Origin: Agromyces sp. ISL-38
Lineage (GTDB): Bacteria; Actinomycetota; Actinomycetes; Actinomycetales; Microbacteriaceae
Direction of reading: 5' to 3'
DNA length: 64,000 nt
Assembly (NCBI RefSeq): GCF_018613935.1
Contig: NZ_JAGGPF010000010.1
Location: forward strand, 248,001 to 312,000
Made by a program: the position numbers and the translations under genes. Below, one piece after another: positions 16,821-25,966 of this stretch (its first letter is position 1; each line of letters opens with the position of its first letter). The notes under the pieces are model-generated. The model searched no databases and was not told the DNA's origin. It was given only the letters and a program-made list of their open reading frames with translations.

Positions 16821-17801
16821 GTGGCAACCATCCCGCTCATCCGTGCGCCGCGGACGCGCGCACCGGCGCGAGCCGCCGAGGAACCGCTCATCCCGCATCG
16901 CGGTGACCGCCCGAGCCTCGGGTACTGGCTCTACCTGGTGCCCGGACTCGTGCTCGTCACCGTGATCGTGCTGATCCCGCTCGGCTGGAACGTGTACCTT
17001 AGCTTCACGGAGTGGCGCGGCATCCGCCCGCCCGTGTTCATCGGCCTCGAGAACTGGGTCGAGCTGTTCGGCGACCAGACCTTCTGGGCGTCGTTCCGCA
17101 ACTCGGTCGCGATGATCGTCGCGATGGTCGTGCTGCCCACCGTGGTCGGCCTCGTGCTCGCGGCACTCCTCTTCGACCTCATCGGCCGGCGCTTCAGCGG
17201 CCGGCTGGCGAGCTTCCTGCGAGCCACCTACTACCTGCCGCAGATCCTGCCGGTCGTGATCGCCGGCATCGTCATCGGCTGGGTGCTGCGACCCGGCGAC
17301 GGCGCACTCAACCAGATGCTCGACGCGGTCGGGCTCGGCTTCCTCGCCCAGAACTGGCTCGGCAATCCCGACACGGCACTCCTGAGCATCATGGTCGTGC
17401 TCGTGTGGGTACAGCTCGGGTATCCGATCGTCGTCTTCATGGCGGCGCTGCAGCGAGTGGACCCCGAACTCTACGAAGCCGCCGAACTCGACGGCGCCAA
17501 CTGGTTCCAGCGATTCGGCGCGATCACCCTCAGCATCATCCGTCCCGAGATCTTCGTCGTGACCCTCACCTGCACGATCGCGGCGCTGAAGGTGTTCGGG
17601 CCGATCTACGTGCTCACGCGCGGCGGACCGGGCGACTCGACGATCGTGCCGGCGTACTACGCGTACAGCGAGTTCTTCCAGGCGCAGCAGGTCGGCTACG
17701 GCGCGACCATCGCCACCGCCCTCACGATCGTGATCGGCGTCGTCGCCTTCGTGTTCATCAGGTTCCAGCTCTCCTCCGAGCGGAAGGAGTCGGCATCGTG
17801 A
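16821..17801 (+). CDS. Sugar ABC transporter permease, MalF/UgpA type
   Basis: 326-residue membrane permease. Six membrane segments, first at about residues 34-56; EAA loop EAAELDGANWFQRFGAITLS. I choose GTG 16821 because AAGGAG sits 7 nt upstream; the longer frame from 16749 would run through the intercistronic hairpin. The stop overlaps the next gene's GTG (GTGA). Partner of the permease at 17798 and the binding protein at 15463. Confidence 0.93.
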   Translation: MATIPLIRAPRTRAPARAAEEPLIPHRGDRPSLGYWLYLVPGLVLVTVIVLIPLGWNVYLSFTEWRGIRPPVFIGLENWVELFGDQTFWASFRNSVAMIVAMVVLPTVVGLVLAALLFDLIGRRFSGRLASFLRATYYLPQILPVVIAGIVIGWVLRPGDGALNQMLDAVGLGFLAQNWLGNPDTALLSIMVVLVWVQLGYPIVVFMAALQRVDPELYEAAELDGANWFQRFGAITLSIIRPEIFVVTLTCTIAALKVFGPIYVLTRGGPGDSTIVPAYYAYSEFFQAQQVGYGATIATALTIVIGVVAFVFIRFQLSSERKESAS

Positions 17802-18715
17802 CCGCCACCTCGACCTCCGGCCGGCCCGTTCGGCCGACCCCCGCCCACGAGCCAGGCGATTCGAACCGCGTCGTGCCGAAGCGGCGGCGCCGACCGCGCA
17901 CCGTGACCGAGTGGGTGCTGCTCCTCGGCGCGGTGATCGTGGCGATCGTCATCGCCTTCCCGTTCCTGCTCATCCTCGTCAACTCCTTCAAGTCGCCCTC
18001 CGACTACGCGAGCGGCGGGCCGCTGCAGTTGCCGGCCGAGATCTACCTCGACGGCATCGTGGCGTTCTGGGAGCGCGTCGATTTCCCCCAGAAGCTCTGG
18101 AACAGTGTGCTGATCTCCGGCCTCGTCTCGGTGTTCGCCGTCGTGGTGAGCGTGCTGAACGCCTTCGCGATCGGCATCGGGCGCGTGCGCGGCCGCACAT
18201 GGGTGATCGGGCTCTTCCTGCTCGCGAACATGCTGCCGCAGGAGGTGCTGCTCTACCCGCTGTACTACATGTTCAAGCAGATCGGCCTGTACAACAACGT
18301 GTGGGCGGTCATCATCATCTTCACGGTCATCCAGAGCGCCTTCGGCACTTACCTGCTCTCGGCGGTGTACGGCACGTTCCCGAAGTCCGTGCTCGAGGCG
18401 GCCGCGATCGACGGCGCCGGGCGCTGGCGCATCCTCTGGCAGGTGATCGTGCCGATCTCCCGTCCGACGATCAGTGTGCTGCTCATCTTCTTCTTCATCT
18501 GGACGTGGAACGAGTTCCTGATCCCGCTCACCTTCCTCGTGAGCAACGAGAACCAGACGGTGCCCGTGGCGATCAGCGTGCTGCAGGGCGATCGGCTCAT
18601 GGATGTCACCACGACGAGCGCCTCGGCACTGCTCGGCCTCGTGCCCACGCTCATCTTCTTCCTCATCTTCCAACGCACCCTCACCAGGGGCATCACGGCA
18701 GGAGCAGTCAAGTAA
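17798..18715 (+). CDS. Sugar ABC transporter permease, MalG/UgpE type
   Basis: 305-residue second permease with a charged N-terminal tail (KRRRRPR at about residues 29-35), six membrane segments and EAA loop EAAAIDGAGRWRILWQVIVP. GTG start overlaps the preceding stop (GTGA), and its TAA overlaps the GH31 ATG (TAATG), so the three genes are translationally coupled. No ATPase gene is nearby; a shared multiple-sugar ATPase elsewhere is presumed. Confidence 0.93.
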   Translation: MTATSTSGRPVRPTPAHEPGDSNRVVPKRRRRPRTVTEWVLLLGAVIVAIVIAFPFLLILVNSFKSPSDYASGGPLQLPAEIYLDGIVAFWERVDFPQKLWNSVLISGLVSVFAVVVSVLNAFAIGIGRVRGRTWVIGLFLLANMLPQEVLLYPLYYMFKQIGLYNNVWAVIIIFTVIQSAFGTYLLSAVYGTFPKSVLEAAAIDGAGRWRILWQVIVPISRPTISVLLIFFFIWTWNEFLIPLTFLVSNENQTVPVAISVLQGDRLMDVTTTSASALLGLVPTLIFFLIFQRTLTRGITAGAVK

Positions 18716-21036
18716 TGAAGTTCACCGACGGGTTCTGGCAGGTGCGTCCCGGCGTCACCGCGCTCTACGCTCAGGAGGCGTACGACCTCGATGCACGCGG
18801 CGACCGGCTGGTGGTCACCGCGCCCACCAAGGTCATCGAGAAGCGTGGCGACGTGCTGAACCGCCCGGTGCTGACCGTCACGCTCTCCTCGCCGCTCGAG
18901 GGCGTCGTGCGAGTACGCATCGAGCATCACCGCGGCGGGAAGTCCTCGCCGGGCTTCGATCTGCCCGGCGCCGTCGAGGGAGCCGGTACGGCGGAGGCGG
19001 ATGCCGCGGGCGGCACCCTCACGACCGGCGGTCTCACGGCACGCGTCAGCGCGGGGCATCCGTGGCGCCTGGAGTTCTTTCATGAGGGTCGCCCGCTCAC
19101 GGCGAGCGGGGCGAAGTCCGTCGGATACGTGAGCCTCGGCGCAGGCGCGCCGGTGACCGCGGAGCCCACGGGCGTCACGGGCATCTCGACCACGGGACTG
19201 GCGACCGCCGCGCACTACGTGCACGAGCAGCTCGAGCTCGGCGTCGGCGAGCTCGTCTACGGCCTCGGCGAGCGCTTCGGCCCGCTCGTGAAGAACGGCC
19301 AGACCATCGACATCTGGAACGCCGATGGCGGCACCTCGAGCGAGCAGGCCTACAAGAACGTGCCGTTCTACCTCTCGAACCGCGGCTACGGCGTGCTCGT
19401 GAACCATCCCGAGCATGTGTCGTTCGAGGTCGGTTCCGAGGCCGTCGAGCGCGTGCAGTTCTCGACGGCGGGGGAGTCGCTCGAGTATTTCGTGATCGCC
19501 GGCCCCACCCCGGTCGAGGTGCTCGAGCGCTACACCGCGCTCACCGGGCGCCCCGCTCGCGTGCCTGCGTGGTCGTACGGGCTGTGGCTCTCGACGTCGT
19601 TCACGACCGACTACGACGAGGAGACGGTCGCGTCGTTCGTCGACGGGATGCGCGAGCGCGACCTGCCGTTCTCGGTCTTCCACTTCGACTGCTTCTGGAT
19701 GCGCGAGTTCAACTGGACCGACCTCGAGTGGGATCCGAGGACCTTCCCCGACCCCGAGGGCATGCTCGCCCGCCTTCGCGAGCGCGGGCTCAAGGTCAGC
19801 GCGTGGATCAACCCGTACATCGCCCAGCGTTCGGCGCTCTTCGACGTGGCCCGCGACGCCGGCTACCTCGTCCGCCGGCCCGACGGCAGCGTGTGGCAAT
19901 GGGATCTCTGGCAGGCCGGCATGGCGCTCGTCGACTTCACGAACCCCGACGCGACGGCGTGGTTCCAGGAGCAGCTCCGCGGGCTGTTGCGCCAGGGCGT
20001 CGACGCCCTGAAGACCGATTTCGGCGAGCGCATCCCGATCGACGTCGTCTGGCACGACGGCTCCGACCCCGAGACGATGCACAACCTCTACACGCAGCGC
20101 TACAACGAGGCCGTGTTCGCGGTGCTCGAGGAAGAGCGCGGCGAAGGCGAGGCGGTGGTCTTCGCGCGGTCGGCGACGACGGGCGGACAGCGGATGCCGG
20201 TGCACTGGGGCGGCGACAACTCCTCGAGCTTCGTGTCGATGGCCGAGAGCCTTCGCGGTGGCCTCTCGCTCGCGATGTCGGGCTTCGGGTTCTGGAGCCA
20301 CGACATCGGCGGCTTCGAGGGGACCCCGGATGCCGCGGTGTTCAAGCGGTGGCTCGCGTTCGGGTTGCTCTCGAGCCACTCGCGGCTGCACGGGTCGACG
20401 AGCTACCGGGTGCCGTGGTCGTTCGACGACGAGGCCGTCGACGTGGCCCGCGGGTTCACCGAGCTCAAGATGTCGCTCATGCCCTACCTCTACCGGGCCG
20501 GGATCGAAGCCCACGAGCGGGGGATCCCCGTGATGCGGCCGATGCAGCTCGCGTTCCCCGACGACCCCGGCGCCGCCTACCTCGACCGGCAGTACCTGCT
20601 CGGCCCCGACCTGCTCGTCGCCCCGGTGTTCTCGGAGCACGGCGAGGTCGACGTCTACCTGCCGGCCGGTACGTGGACGTCGCTCCTGAGCGGCGAGGTC
20701 GTCGAGGGCGGCGGCTGGCGCCGCGAGCAGCACGGGTTCGACTCGCTGCCGCTCTACGTGCGCGGCGGTGCCGTGCTGCCGCTCGGGGCGCGCCGCGATC
20801 GGCCCGACTACGACTACGGCACCGGGCTCACGCTCGCCGTCGCGCCGGGCGGCGTCGACGGCGTCGAGTCGGTGCAGGTCGTCGAGCCCGATGGAATCCT
20901 CATCGCGTTCGAGGCGGAGCGCCGCGGCGATCGGGTGCGGCTGCGCTCGCTCGACGGCCGCGACTTCGTCGCTAAGGTGATCGGGACGCCCGGCGAGATC
21001 CAGTCGGTCGACGGTGAAGTGGAGTTGCAGAGATGA
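18715..21036 (+). CDS. yicI: Alpha-xylosidase, glycoside hydrolase family 31 (YicI type)
   Basis: 773-residue retaining enzyme, close in length to E. coli YicI (772). It should remove alpha-1,6-xylose from the non-reducing glucose of xyloglucan oligosaccharides or isoprimeverose. Nucleophile Asp435 is in [14 protein letters not shown], a segment very like YicI; the acid/base Asp501 is in PVHWGGDN, followed by [11 protein letters not shown]. The N-terminal beta-sandwich spans about residues 1-250, the barrel 260-590, then two small beta domains. No signal peptide: cytoplasmic. Coupled start with the upstream permease (TAATG) and ATGA with the following GH1. It is the strongest clue that this locus handles xyloglucan. 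Confidence 0.95.
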   Translation: MKFTDGFWQVRPGVTALYAQEAYDLDARGDRLVVTAPTKVIEKRGDVLNRPVLTVTLSSPLEGVVRVRIEHHRGGKSSPGFDLPGAVEGAGTAEADAAGGTLTTGGLTARVSAGHPWRLEFFHEGRPLTASGAKSVGYVSLGAGAPVTAEPTGVTGISTTGLATAAHYVHEQLELGVGELVYGLGERFGPLVKNGQTIDIWNADGGTSSEQAYKNVPFYLSNRGYGVLVNHPEHVSFEVGSEAVERVQFSTAGESLEYFVIAGPTPVEVLERYTALTGRPARVPAWSYGLWLSTSFTTDYDEETVASFVDGMRERDLPFSVFHFDCFWMREFNWTDLEWDPRTFPDPEGMLARLRERGLKVSAWINPYIAQRSALFDVARDAGYLVRRPDGSVWQWDLWQAGMALVDFTNPDATAWFQEQLRGLLRQGVDALKTDFGERIPIDVVWHDGSDPETMHNLYTQRYNEAVFAVLEEERGEGEAVVFARSATTGGQRMPVHWGGDNSSSFVSMAESLRGGLSLAMSGFGFWSHDIGGFEGTPDAAVFKRWLAFGLLSSHSRLHGSTSYRVPWSFDDEAVDVARGFTELKMSLMPYLYRAGIEAHERGIPVMRPMQLAFPDDPGAAYLDRQYLLGPDLLVAPVFSEHGEVDVYLPAGTWTSLLSGEVVEGGGWRREQHGFDSLPLYVRGGAVLPLGARRDRPDYDYGTGLTLAVAPGGVDGVESVQVVEPDGILIAFEAERRGDRVRLRSLDGRDFVAKVIGTPGEIQSVDGEVELQR

Positions 21037-22466
21037 CCACGGGCAACGCGGACTACCGCGACGCAGGCCTCGCCTTCCCCGACACGTTCGTGTTCGGGTC
21101 GGCCACGGCGGCATACCAGATCGAGGGGGCGGTCGACGAAGACGGCCGCGGGCCTTCGATCTGGGACACGTTCAGCCACACTCCCGGCAAGGTCTGGAAC
21201 GGCGACACCGGCGACGTCGCCGACGACCACTACCACCGTCTCGAGTCCGACCTCGACCTCATGAGCGACCTGGGGCTCGAGGCGTACCGGTTCTCGATCG
21301 CCTGGCCGCGGATCCAGCCGACGGGCCGCGGGCCGGCGAACGAGGCGGGGCTCGCGTTCTACGAGCGCCTCGTCGACGGGCTCATCGCCCGCGGCATCCG
21401 TCCCATCGCGACGCTCTATCACTGGGACCTGCCGCAGGCACTCGAAGACGAGGGCGGCTGGAACAACCGGGCGACGTCCGAGGCGTTCGCCGAGTACGCG
21501 CGCCTCGTCGGCGAGCGCCTCGGAGGTCGGGTCGCCGTGTGGACGACGCTCAACGAGCCGTGGTGCAGCGCGTACCTCGGCTACGGGTCGGGCGCGCACG
21601 CCCCGGGGCTCACCGACGGTGCGAAGGCGCTCGCCGCGGTGCATCACCTGAATCTCGCGCACGGGCTCGCGGTGGCGGCGCTCCGCGAGGTCGTCACGAA
21701 CGACCCCGGCTACTCGATCACGCTGAACCTGCACGTCATCCGCCGATCGGGCCCGACTGGCGCCGAGGCGGCACGCCGAATCGACGGACTCGCCAACCGG
21801 GTGTTCCTCGGACCGCTCCTCGGCGACGGCTATCCGGCCGACGTCATCGCCGACACCGCCGGAGTGACCGACTGGTCTTTCGTGCGACCGGGCGACACGG
21901 AGCTCATCGCGCAGCCCCTCGACCTGCTGGGCGTGAACTACTACTCGACCGTGACCGTGCAGATGTGGGACGGGAAGACCCCCAAGGCCAACGCCGACGG
22001 GCACAAGGACATGGGCGGCACGACCTGGCCCGGATCCGATGACGTGGAGTTCCTCGTGCAACCGGGGCCGTACACCGAGATGGGCTGGAACATCGACCCC
22101 TCAGGCCTCGAAGACCTGCTCGTCTCGCTGCACGAGGCACACCCGTCGCTGCCGCTCATGGTCACCGAGAACGGCGCCGCCTTCAACGACGTCGTGACCG
22201 AGGGTCCCGACGGGCCGGTCGTGCAGGACGACGACCGCATCGACTACCTGCGCCGGCACTTCACGGCCGCGCACCGGGCGATGCAGCGCGGAGTGGACCT
22301 GCGCGGCTACCAGGTCTGGTCGCTCATGGACAACTTCGAGTGGGGCTACGGCTACTCGAAGCGGTTCGGCATCGTGCGGGTCGACTACGACACCCTCGAG
22401 CGGCTTCCCAAGGCGAGCGCGCACTGGTACGCCGAGCTCATCCGCACGCGCACGATTCTGGCGTGA
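21033..22466 (+). CDS. Beta-glucosidase, glycoside hydrolase family 1
   Basis: 477-residue retaining beta-glycosidase with the full GH1 barrel. Acid/base Glu175 in TTLNEPW, nucleophile Glu379 in VTENG; N-terminal [15 protein letters not shown] is typical. Cytoplasmic (no signal). ATGA overlap with GH31. Together they could alternate: xylose removal by GH31, then glucose (or galactose) removal by GH1. Beta-glucosidase, beta-galactosidase or cellobiase specificity cannot be separated from sequence alone. Confidence 0.95.
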   Translation: MTTGNADYRDAGLAFPDTFVFGSATAAYQIEGAVDEDGRGPSIWDTFSHTPGKVWNGDTGDVADDHYHRLESDLDLMSDLGLEAYRFSIAWPRIQPTGRGPANEAGLAFYERLVDGLIARGIRPIATLYHWDLPQALEDEGGWNNRATSEAFAEYARLVGERLGGRVAVWTTLNEPWCSAYLGYGSGAHAPGLTDGAKALAAVHHLNLAHGLAVAALREVVTNDPGYSITLNLHVIRRSGPTGAEAARRIDGLANRVFLGPLLGDGYPADVIADTAGVTDWSFVRPGDTELIAQPLDLLGVNYYSTVTVQMWDGKTPKANADGHKDMGGTTWPGSDDVEFLVQPGPYTEMGWNIDPSGLEDLLVSLHEAHPSLPLMVTENGAAFNDVVTEGPDGPVVQDDDRIDYLRRHFTAAHRAMQRGVDLRGYQVWSLMDNFEWGYGYSKRFGIVRVDYDTLERLPKASAHWYAELIRTRTILA

Positions 22467-22468
22467 TC

Positions 22469-23698
22469 ATGAGTGCACGGGGCAACAACCTCGACCACGT
22501 GCGGCGGCACAACCTCGCCACCGTGCTGCGCCTCGTGCACCACGACCGCGGGGCGGCGCGCTCGCAGCTGACCCGGGCGACGGGCCTCAACCGCTCCACG
22601 ATCGCCGCGCTCGTCGCCGAGCTCGTCGAACTCGGGCTCGTCGCCGAGACCGAGCCCGAGTCGACGAAGCAGGTCGGCCGCCCGTCGCCCGTCGTCGCAC
22701 CCCGGCCGGATGTCGCCGTGCTCGCGCTCAACCCCGAGGTCGACGCCGTCGAGCTCGCGCTCGTCGGACTCGGCGGTGAGATCCTCCGCAGGGAACGCCA
22801 CGTGCAGCGCGAGGTGCCGTCGGTCGACTCCGTCGTGGAACTCGTCGCGGGCCGCCTCGCGGAGTGGTCGGCGGCCGACGTCCCTGCCGGCGGCGGCGCC
22901 ACGGTCGCCGGCATCGGCGTCGCGGTGCCGGGGCTCGTGCGCGCCTCAGACGGGCTCGTGCGGCACGCCCCTCACCTCGGCTGGCGTGACGCTCCGCTCG
23001 CTGCCGAGCTCGCCGCCGCCACGTCGCTGCCCGCCTACTCGGCCAACGACGCGAGCCTCGGCGCGCTCGCCGAGCGACTCTTCGGCGCCGGGCGCGGCAT
23101 CGGCGAGCTCGTGTACGTGAACGGCGGCGCGAGCGGCATCGGCGGTGGCATCATGGCCGGCGATCGTCTCCTCGGCGGTCTCGACGGCTACGCGGGGGAG
23201 TTCGGGCACTTGCGAGTCGGCGGCTCGGAGCAAGTCGACACGGCCGGCCTCTCCGGCACGCTCGAGTCGGAGGTGCGCCGAAGCCGGCTGCTCGAGCTCG
23301 GCGACCTCGGAACGGTCGACGATGCGGAGCTCGAGCGTCGCGTGCGCGCCGACGGCGGTGCCCTGAGCGCCGAGATCGAGCGTCAGGCCGGCTACCTCGG
23401 CGTCGCGATCGGCGGCATCGTGAACGTGCTGAATCCCGAGCTCGTGCTGCTCGGCGGCTTCCTCGGCATCCTGCTCGATGCGGCACCCGACACGGTGCGG
23501 GCAGCGCTCGCGGCCACCTCGCTCGATGCGCCGCTCGCCTCGGTGCGACTCGAGCGGCCGGCGCTCGGCCGCGACATCCTCATGATCGGCGCCGCCGAGC
23601 TCGCGTTCGAACCGGTGCTCGCCGACCCGGCCGGCTTCGAACGCGGCCGCGGACCCACGGTCGCCCGATCGGCGAGCGGGTTCGGCTCGCTCGCTTAG
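22469..23698 (+). CDS. ROK-family transcriptional regulator, zinc-motif-less
   Basis: 409-residue NagC/XylR-like ROK protein. A winged helix at about residues 10-70 (SQLTRATGLNRSTIAALV) precedes a sugar-kinase-like fold (NGGASGIGGGIMAGDRL, then GEFGHLRVGG). In ROK proteins the next segment normally holds a CxCGxxGCxE zinc motif; here it reads EQVDTAGLSGTLE without any Cys, so zinc binding is lost. GTG 22463 forms GTGA with the GH1 stop; ATG 22469 is the alternative I list. As last gene of the hydrolase operon it is a likely local or xylose-responsive regulator. Its TAG stop is inside the -10 box of ffh. Confidence 0.88.
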   Translation: MSARGNNLDHVRRHNLATVLRLVHHDRGAARSQLTRATGLNRSTIAALVAELVELGLVAETEPESTKQVGRPSPVVAPRPDVAVLALNPEVDAVELALVGLGGEILRRERHVQREVPSVDSVVELVAGRLAEWSAADVPAGGGATVAGIGVAVPGLVRASDGLVRHAPHLGWRDAPLAAELAAATSLPAYSANDASLGALAERLFGAGRGIGELVYVNGGASGIGGGIMAGDRLLGGLDGYAGEFGHLRVGGSEQVDTAGLSGTLESEVRRSRLLELGDLGTVDDAELERRVRADGGALSAEIERQAGYLGVAIGGIVNVLNPELVLLGGFLGILLDAAPDTVRAALAATSLDAPLASVRLERPALGRDILMIGAAELAFEPVLADPAGFERGRGPTVARSASGFGSLA

Positions 23699-23701
23699 AA
23701 T
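23696..23701 (+). promoter_or_regulatory. -10 element TAGAAT of ffh, leaderless type
   Basis: TAGAAT lies 9 nt before the ffh ATG, overlapping the ROK stop codon. No ribosome site is present, so transcription should start within a few nt of the ATG. The -35 region is weak. Confidence 0.45.
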
Positions 23702-23710
23702 CGATGGATC

Positions 23711-25291
23711 ATGGCTACCTTCGGAACCCTCTCTGACCGGCTCGCAGAGACCTTCAAGAACCTCCGCACCAAGGGCAAGCTCTCGGCGTCCGACGTCGAC
23801 GGCACCGTGCGCGAGATCCGCAGGGCCCTGCTCGACGCCGATGTCTCGTTCGACGTCGTCAAGCAGTTCACGGCCAAGGTGCGCGAACGCGCACTCGGCG
23901 ACGAGGTCAATCGCGCGCTGAACCCCGCACAGCAGGTCGTGCAGATCGTCAACGAAGAGCTCGTCGCCATCCTCGGCGGCCAGCAGCGCCGCCTGCAGTT
24001 CGCGAAGAACCCGCCGACGGTCATCATGCTCGCGGGCCTCCAGGGAACGGGGAAGACCACGCTCGCCGGCAAGCTCGCGAAGTGGCTCGTGAAAGACGGG
24101 CACACGCCGTTGCTCGTTGCGGCCGACCTCCAGCGCCCGAATGCCGTGAATCAGCTCCAGGTCGTGGGCGGCCAGGCCGGGGTGCCGGTCTTCGCGCCCG
24201 AGGTCGGCAACGGCGTCGGCGATCCCGTGAAGGTCGCGAACGACGCCGTGAAGCATGCCGAGCGCGGCCACCACGACGTCGTCATCATCGACACCGCGGG
24301 TCGCCTCGGCGTCGACGCCGAGCTCATGAAGCAGGCCGCGAACATCCGCAACGCCACGAAGCCCGACGAGGTGCTCTTCGTCATCGACGCGATGATCGGC
24401 CAAGACGCCGTGACCACCGCGAAGGCGTTCCAGGAGGGTGTCGACTTCACGGGCGTCGTGCTCACGAAGCTCGACGGCGACGCGCGCGGCGGCGCGGCGC
24501 TCTCGGTCGCCTCCGTCACGGGCCGTCCCATCATCTTCGCCTCTACCGGTGAGGGACTCGACGACTTCGAGCCGTTCCACCCCGACCGCATGGCGAGCCG
24601 CATCCTCGACCTCGGTGACATCCTCACCCTCATCGAGCAGGCCCAGCAGGCCTTCGATGAAGAAGAGGCCATGAAGGTCGCCGAGAAGTTCGCGACCGAC
24701 CAGTTCACCCTCGAAGACTTCCTCGGCCAGATGCAGCAGTTGCGCGGCGCGGGCTCGATCAAGAAGATGCTCGGCATGCTGCCCGGCGCCGGCGGCATGA
24801 AGCAGCAGCTCGAGAACTTCGACGAACGAGAGATCGTGCGCACCGAGGCGATCATCCAGTCGATGACCCTCGCCGAGCGGCGCAACCCGAAGCTCCTGAA
24901 CGGCTCGCGGCGGCTTCGCATCGCGAGGGGCTCCGGCATGACCGTCACCGACGTCAACCAGCTCGTCGCCCGCTTCGAGCAGGCCGCGAAGATGATGAAG
25001 ACCGTCGCGCGCGGCGGCATGCCGCAGATCCCCGGCATGGGCCCGATCCCGGGGGCCGGCTTCTCCGGCGGCGGAAAGCGGCCGCCGAAGGGCAAGAAGT
25101 CCTCGGGTTCCCGTTCGGGCAATCCGGCCAAGCGTGCCGCCGAGAACGCGGCGCTCGCCTCGGGAGCGCCCGCCGGGCCAGTGGCGCCCACCGGGTCCGG
25201 CTTCGGCCTCGGTGCCGGCGCGGGTGCAGGCCCGAAGGGTGCGCCGAGCGAGGAAGAGCTCGCCGCGCTCCAGAAGCTCCTCGGGCGCTAG
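23711..25291 (+). CDS. ffh: Signal recognition particle GTPase Ffh
   Basis: 526-residue protein targeting signal-sequence-bearing ribosomes to the membrane with 4.5S RNA and FtsY. N domain (1-90), G domain with P-loop GLQGTGKTT (about 105), DTAGRLGVD and TKLDGDARGG, and a Met-rich M domain from about 300 (GQMQQLRGAGSIKKMLGMLP). The C-terminus has a Gly/Pro/Lys-rich tail of about 90 residues, longer than in E. coli but usual for actinobacteria. It is separated from the sugar locus by its own promoter. The 4.5S RNA gene was not seen in the window. Confidence 0.98.
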   Translation: MATFGTLSDRLAETFKNLRTKGKLSASDVDGTVREIRRALLDADVSFDVVKQFTAKVRERALGDEVNRALNPAQQVVQIVNEELVAILGGQQRRLQFAKNPPTVIMLAGLQGTGKTTLAGKLAKWLVKDGHTPLLVAADLQRPNAVNQLQVVGGQAGVPVFAPEVGNGVGDPVKVANDAVKHAERGHHDVVIIDTAGRLGVDAELMKQAANIRNATKPDEVLFVIDAMIGQDAVTTAKAFQEGVDFTGVVLTKLDGDARGGAALSVASVTGRPIIFASTGEGLDDFEPFHPDRMASRILDLGDILTLIEQAQQAFDEEEAMKVAEKFATDQFTLEDFLGQMQQLRGAGSIKKMLGMLPGAGGMKQQLENFDEREIVRTEAIIQSMTLAERRNPKLLNGSRRLRIARGSGMTVTDVNQLVARFEQAAKMMKTVARGGMPQIPGMGPIPGAGFSGGGKRPPKGKKSSGSRSGNPAKRAAENAALASGAPAGPVAPTGSGFGLGAGAGAGPKGAPSEEELAALQKLLGR

Positions 25292-25297
25292 CGAGAC

Positions 25298-25966
25298 TCA
25301 CTCCGAATCGAGGCGCGCCTCGATCTCGAGGAGCCGATCGACCTCGAGCGACTGCGCGGTCGCGATCGCGCGCGCCCATCGCGCGACCGCGGGGTCACCC
25401 TGCTCGGCGAGCCGATCCTCCGCCATCTCCATCGCCCCGCGATGATGCGCCACCATCGTGTCGATGAACAGGTCGTCGAAGGCCGCGCCGTCGAGCTCCG
25501 CGGCGCGGTCGAGGGTCGAGCGGCTGATCTCTCCTCGCATCGTCTCGGCATGATCGTGCTCGTCGGGCACGTCGCGTGAGCGTCGCCGGTCGAGCCAGGA
25601 GCGCATCGCCTCCGCCTCGGCCGCTTGGACCGAATGCATGCGACCGGCGAGGTCGGCAAGCTCCTGGTCCGCGGCGCGCCCCGGCGCGAGTGCGGTGAGC
25701 TCCACGGCCTGCTCGTGATGCGCGATCATCGCGTCGATGAATGCGAGGTCGGCCGCCGTCGTCCCGGATTCCGGGGTGATGTCGTCGCCGTGCTCACCGC
25801 CGGAGGGGGTTCCGCCTCCGGGAGGAGCCGGGGTCACGAATGCGGTGGCCGCGCCGGCGTCGTCGGGCGTCGACACTGTGCACCCCGACACCGACAGGGC
25901 GACGGCGAGCACGCCCGCCAGGGCGGCGCCGAGGACGAGGGCGTTCCGCGGCATCCGCTCGCTCAT
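25298..25966 (-). CDS. DUF305 family lipoprotein
   Basis: 222-residue exported lipoprotein; signal ends in the lipobox SVSGC (Cys at about 29). Two His-containing four-helix repeats, FIDAMIAHHEQAVELT and FIDTMVAHHRGAMEMAE, identify DUF305, a ferritin-like domain often found with copper or metal-stress proteins; function is not established. ATG 25966 has GGAGG and overlaps the stop of the LVIVD-repeat gene (ATGA). Convergent with ffh with only 6 nt between. Confidence 0.9.
   Translation of the reverse strand: MSERMPRNALVLGAALAGVLAVALSVSGCTVSTPDDAGAATAFVTPAPPGGGTPSGGEHGDDITPESGTTAADLAFIDAMIAHHEQAVELTALAPGRAADQELADLAGRMHSVQAAEAEAMRSWLDRRRSRDVPDEHDHAETMRGEISRSTLDRAAELDGAAFDDLFIDTMVAHHRGAMEMAEDRLAEQGDPAVARWARAIATAQSLEVDRLLEIEARLDSE

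Noticed and set aside
18349..21114. A 921-codon open frame antisense to GH31
   Set aside because: Shadow of a firm GH31 gene with all catalytic motifs on the plus strand.
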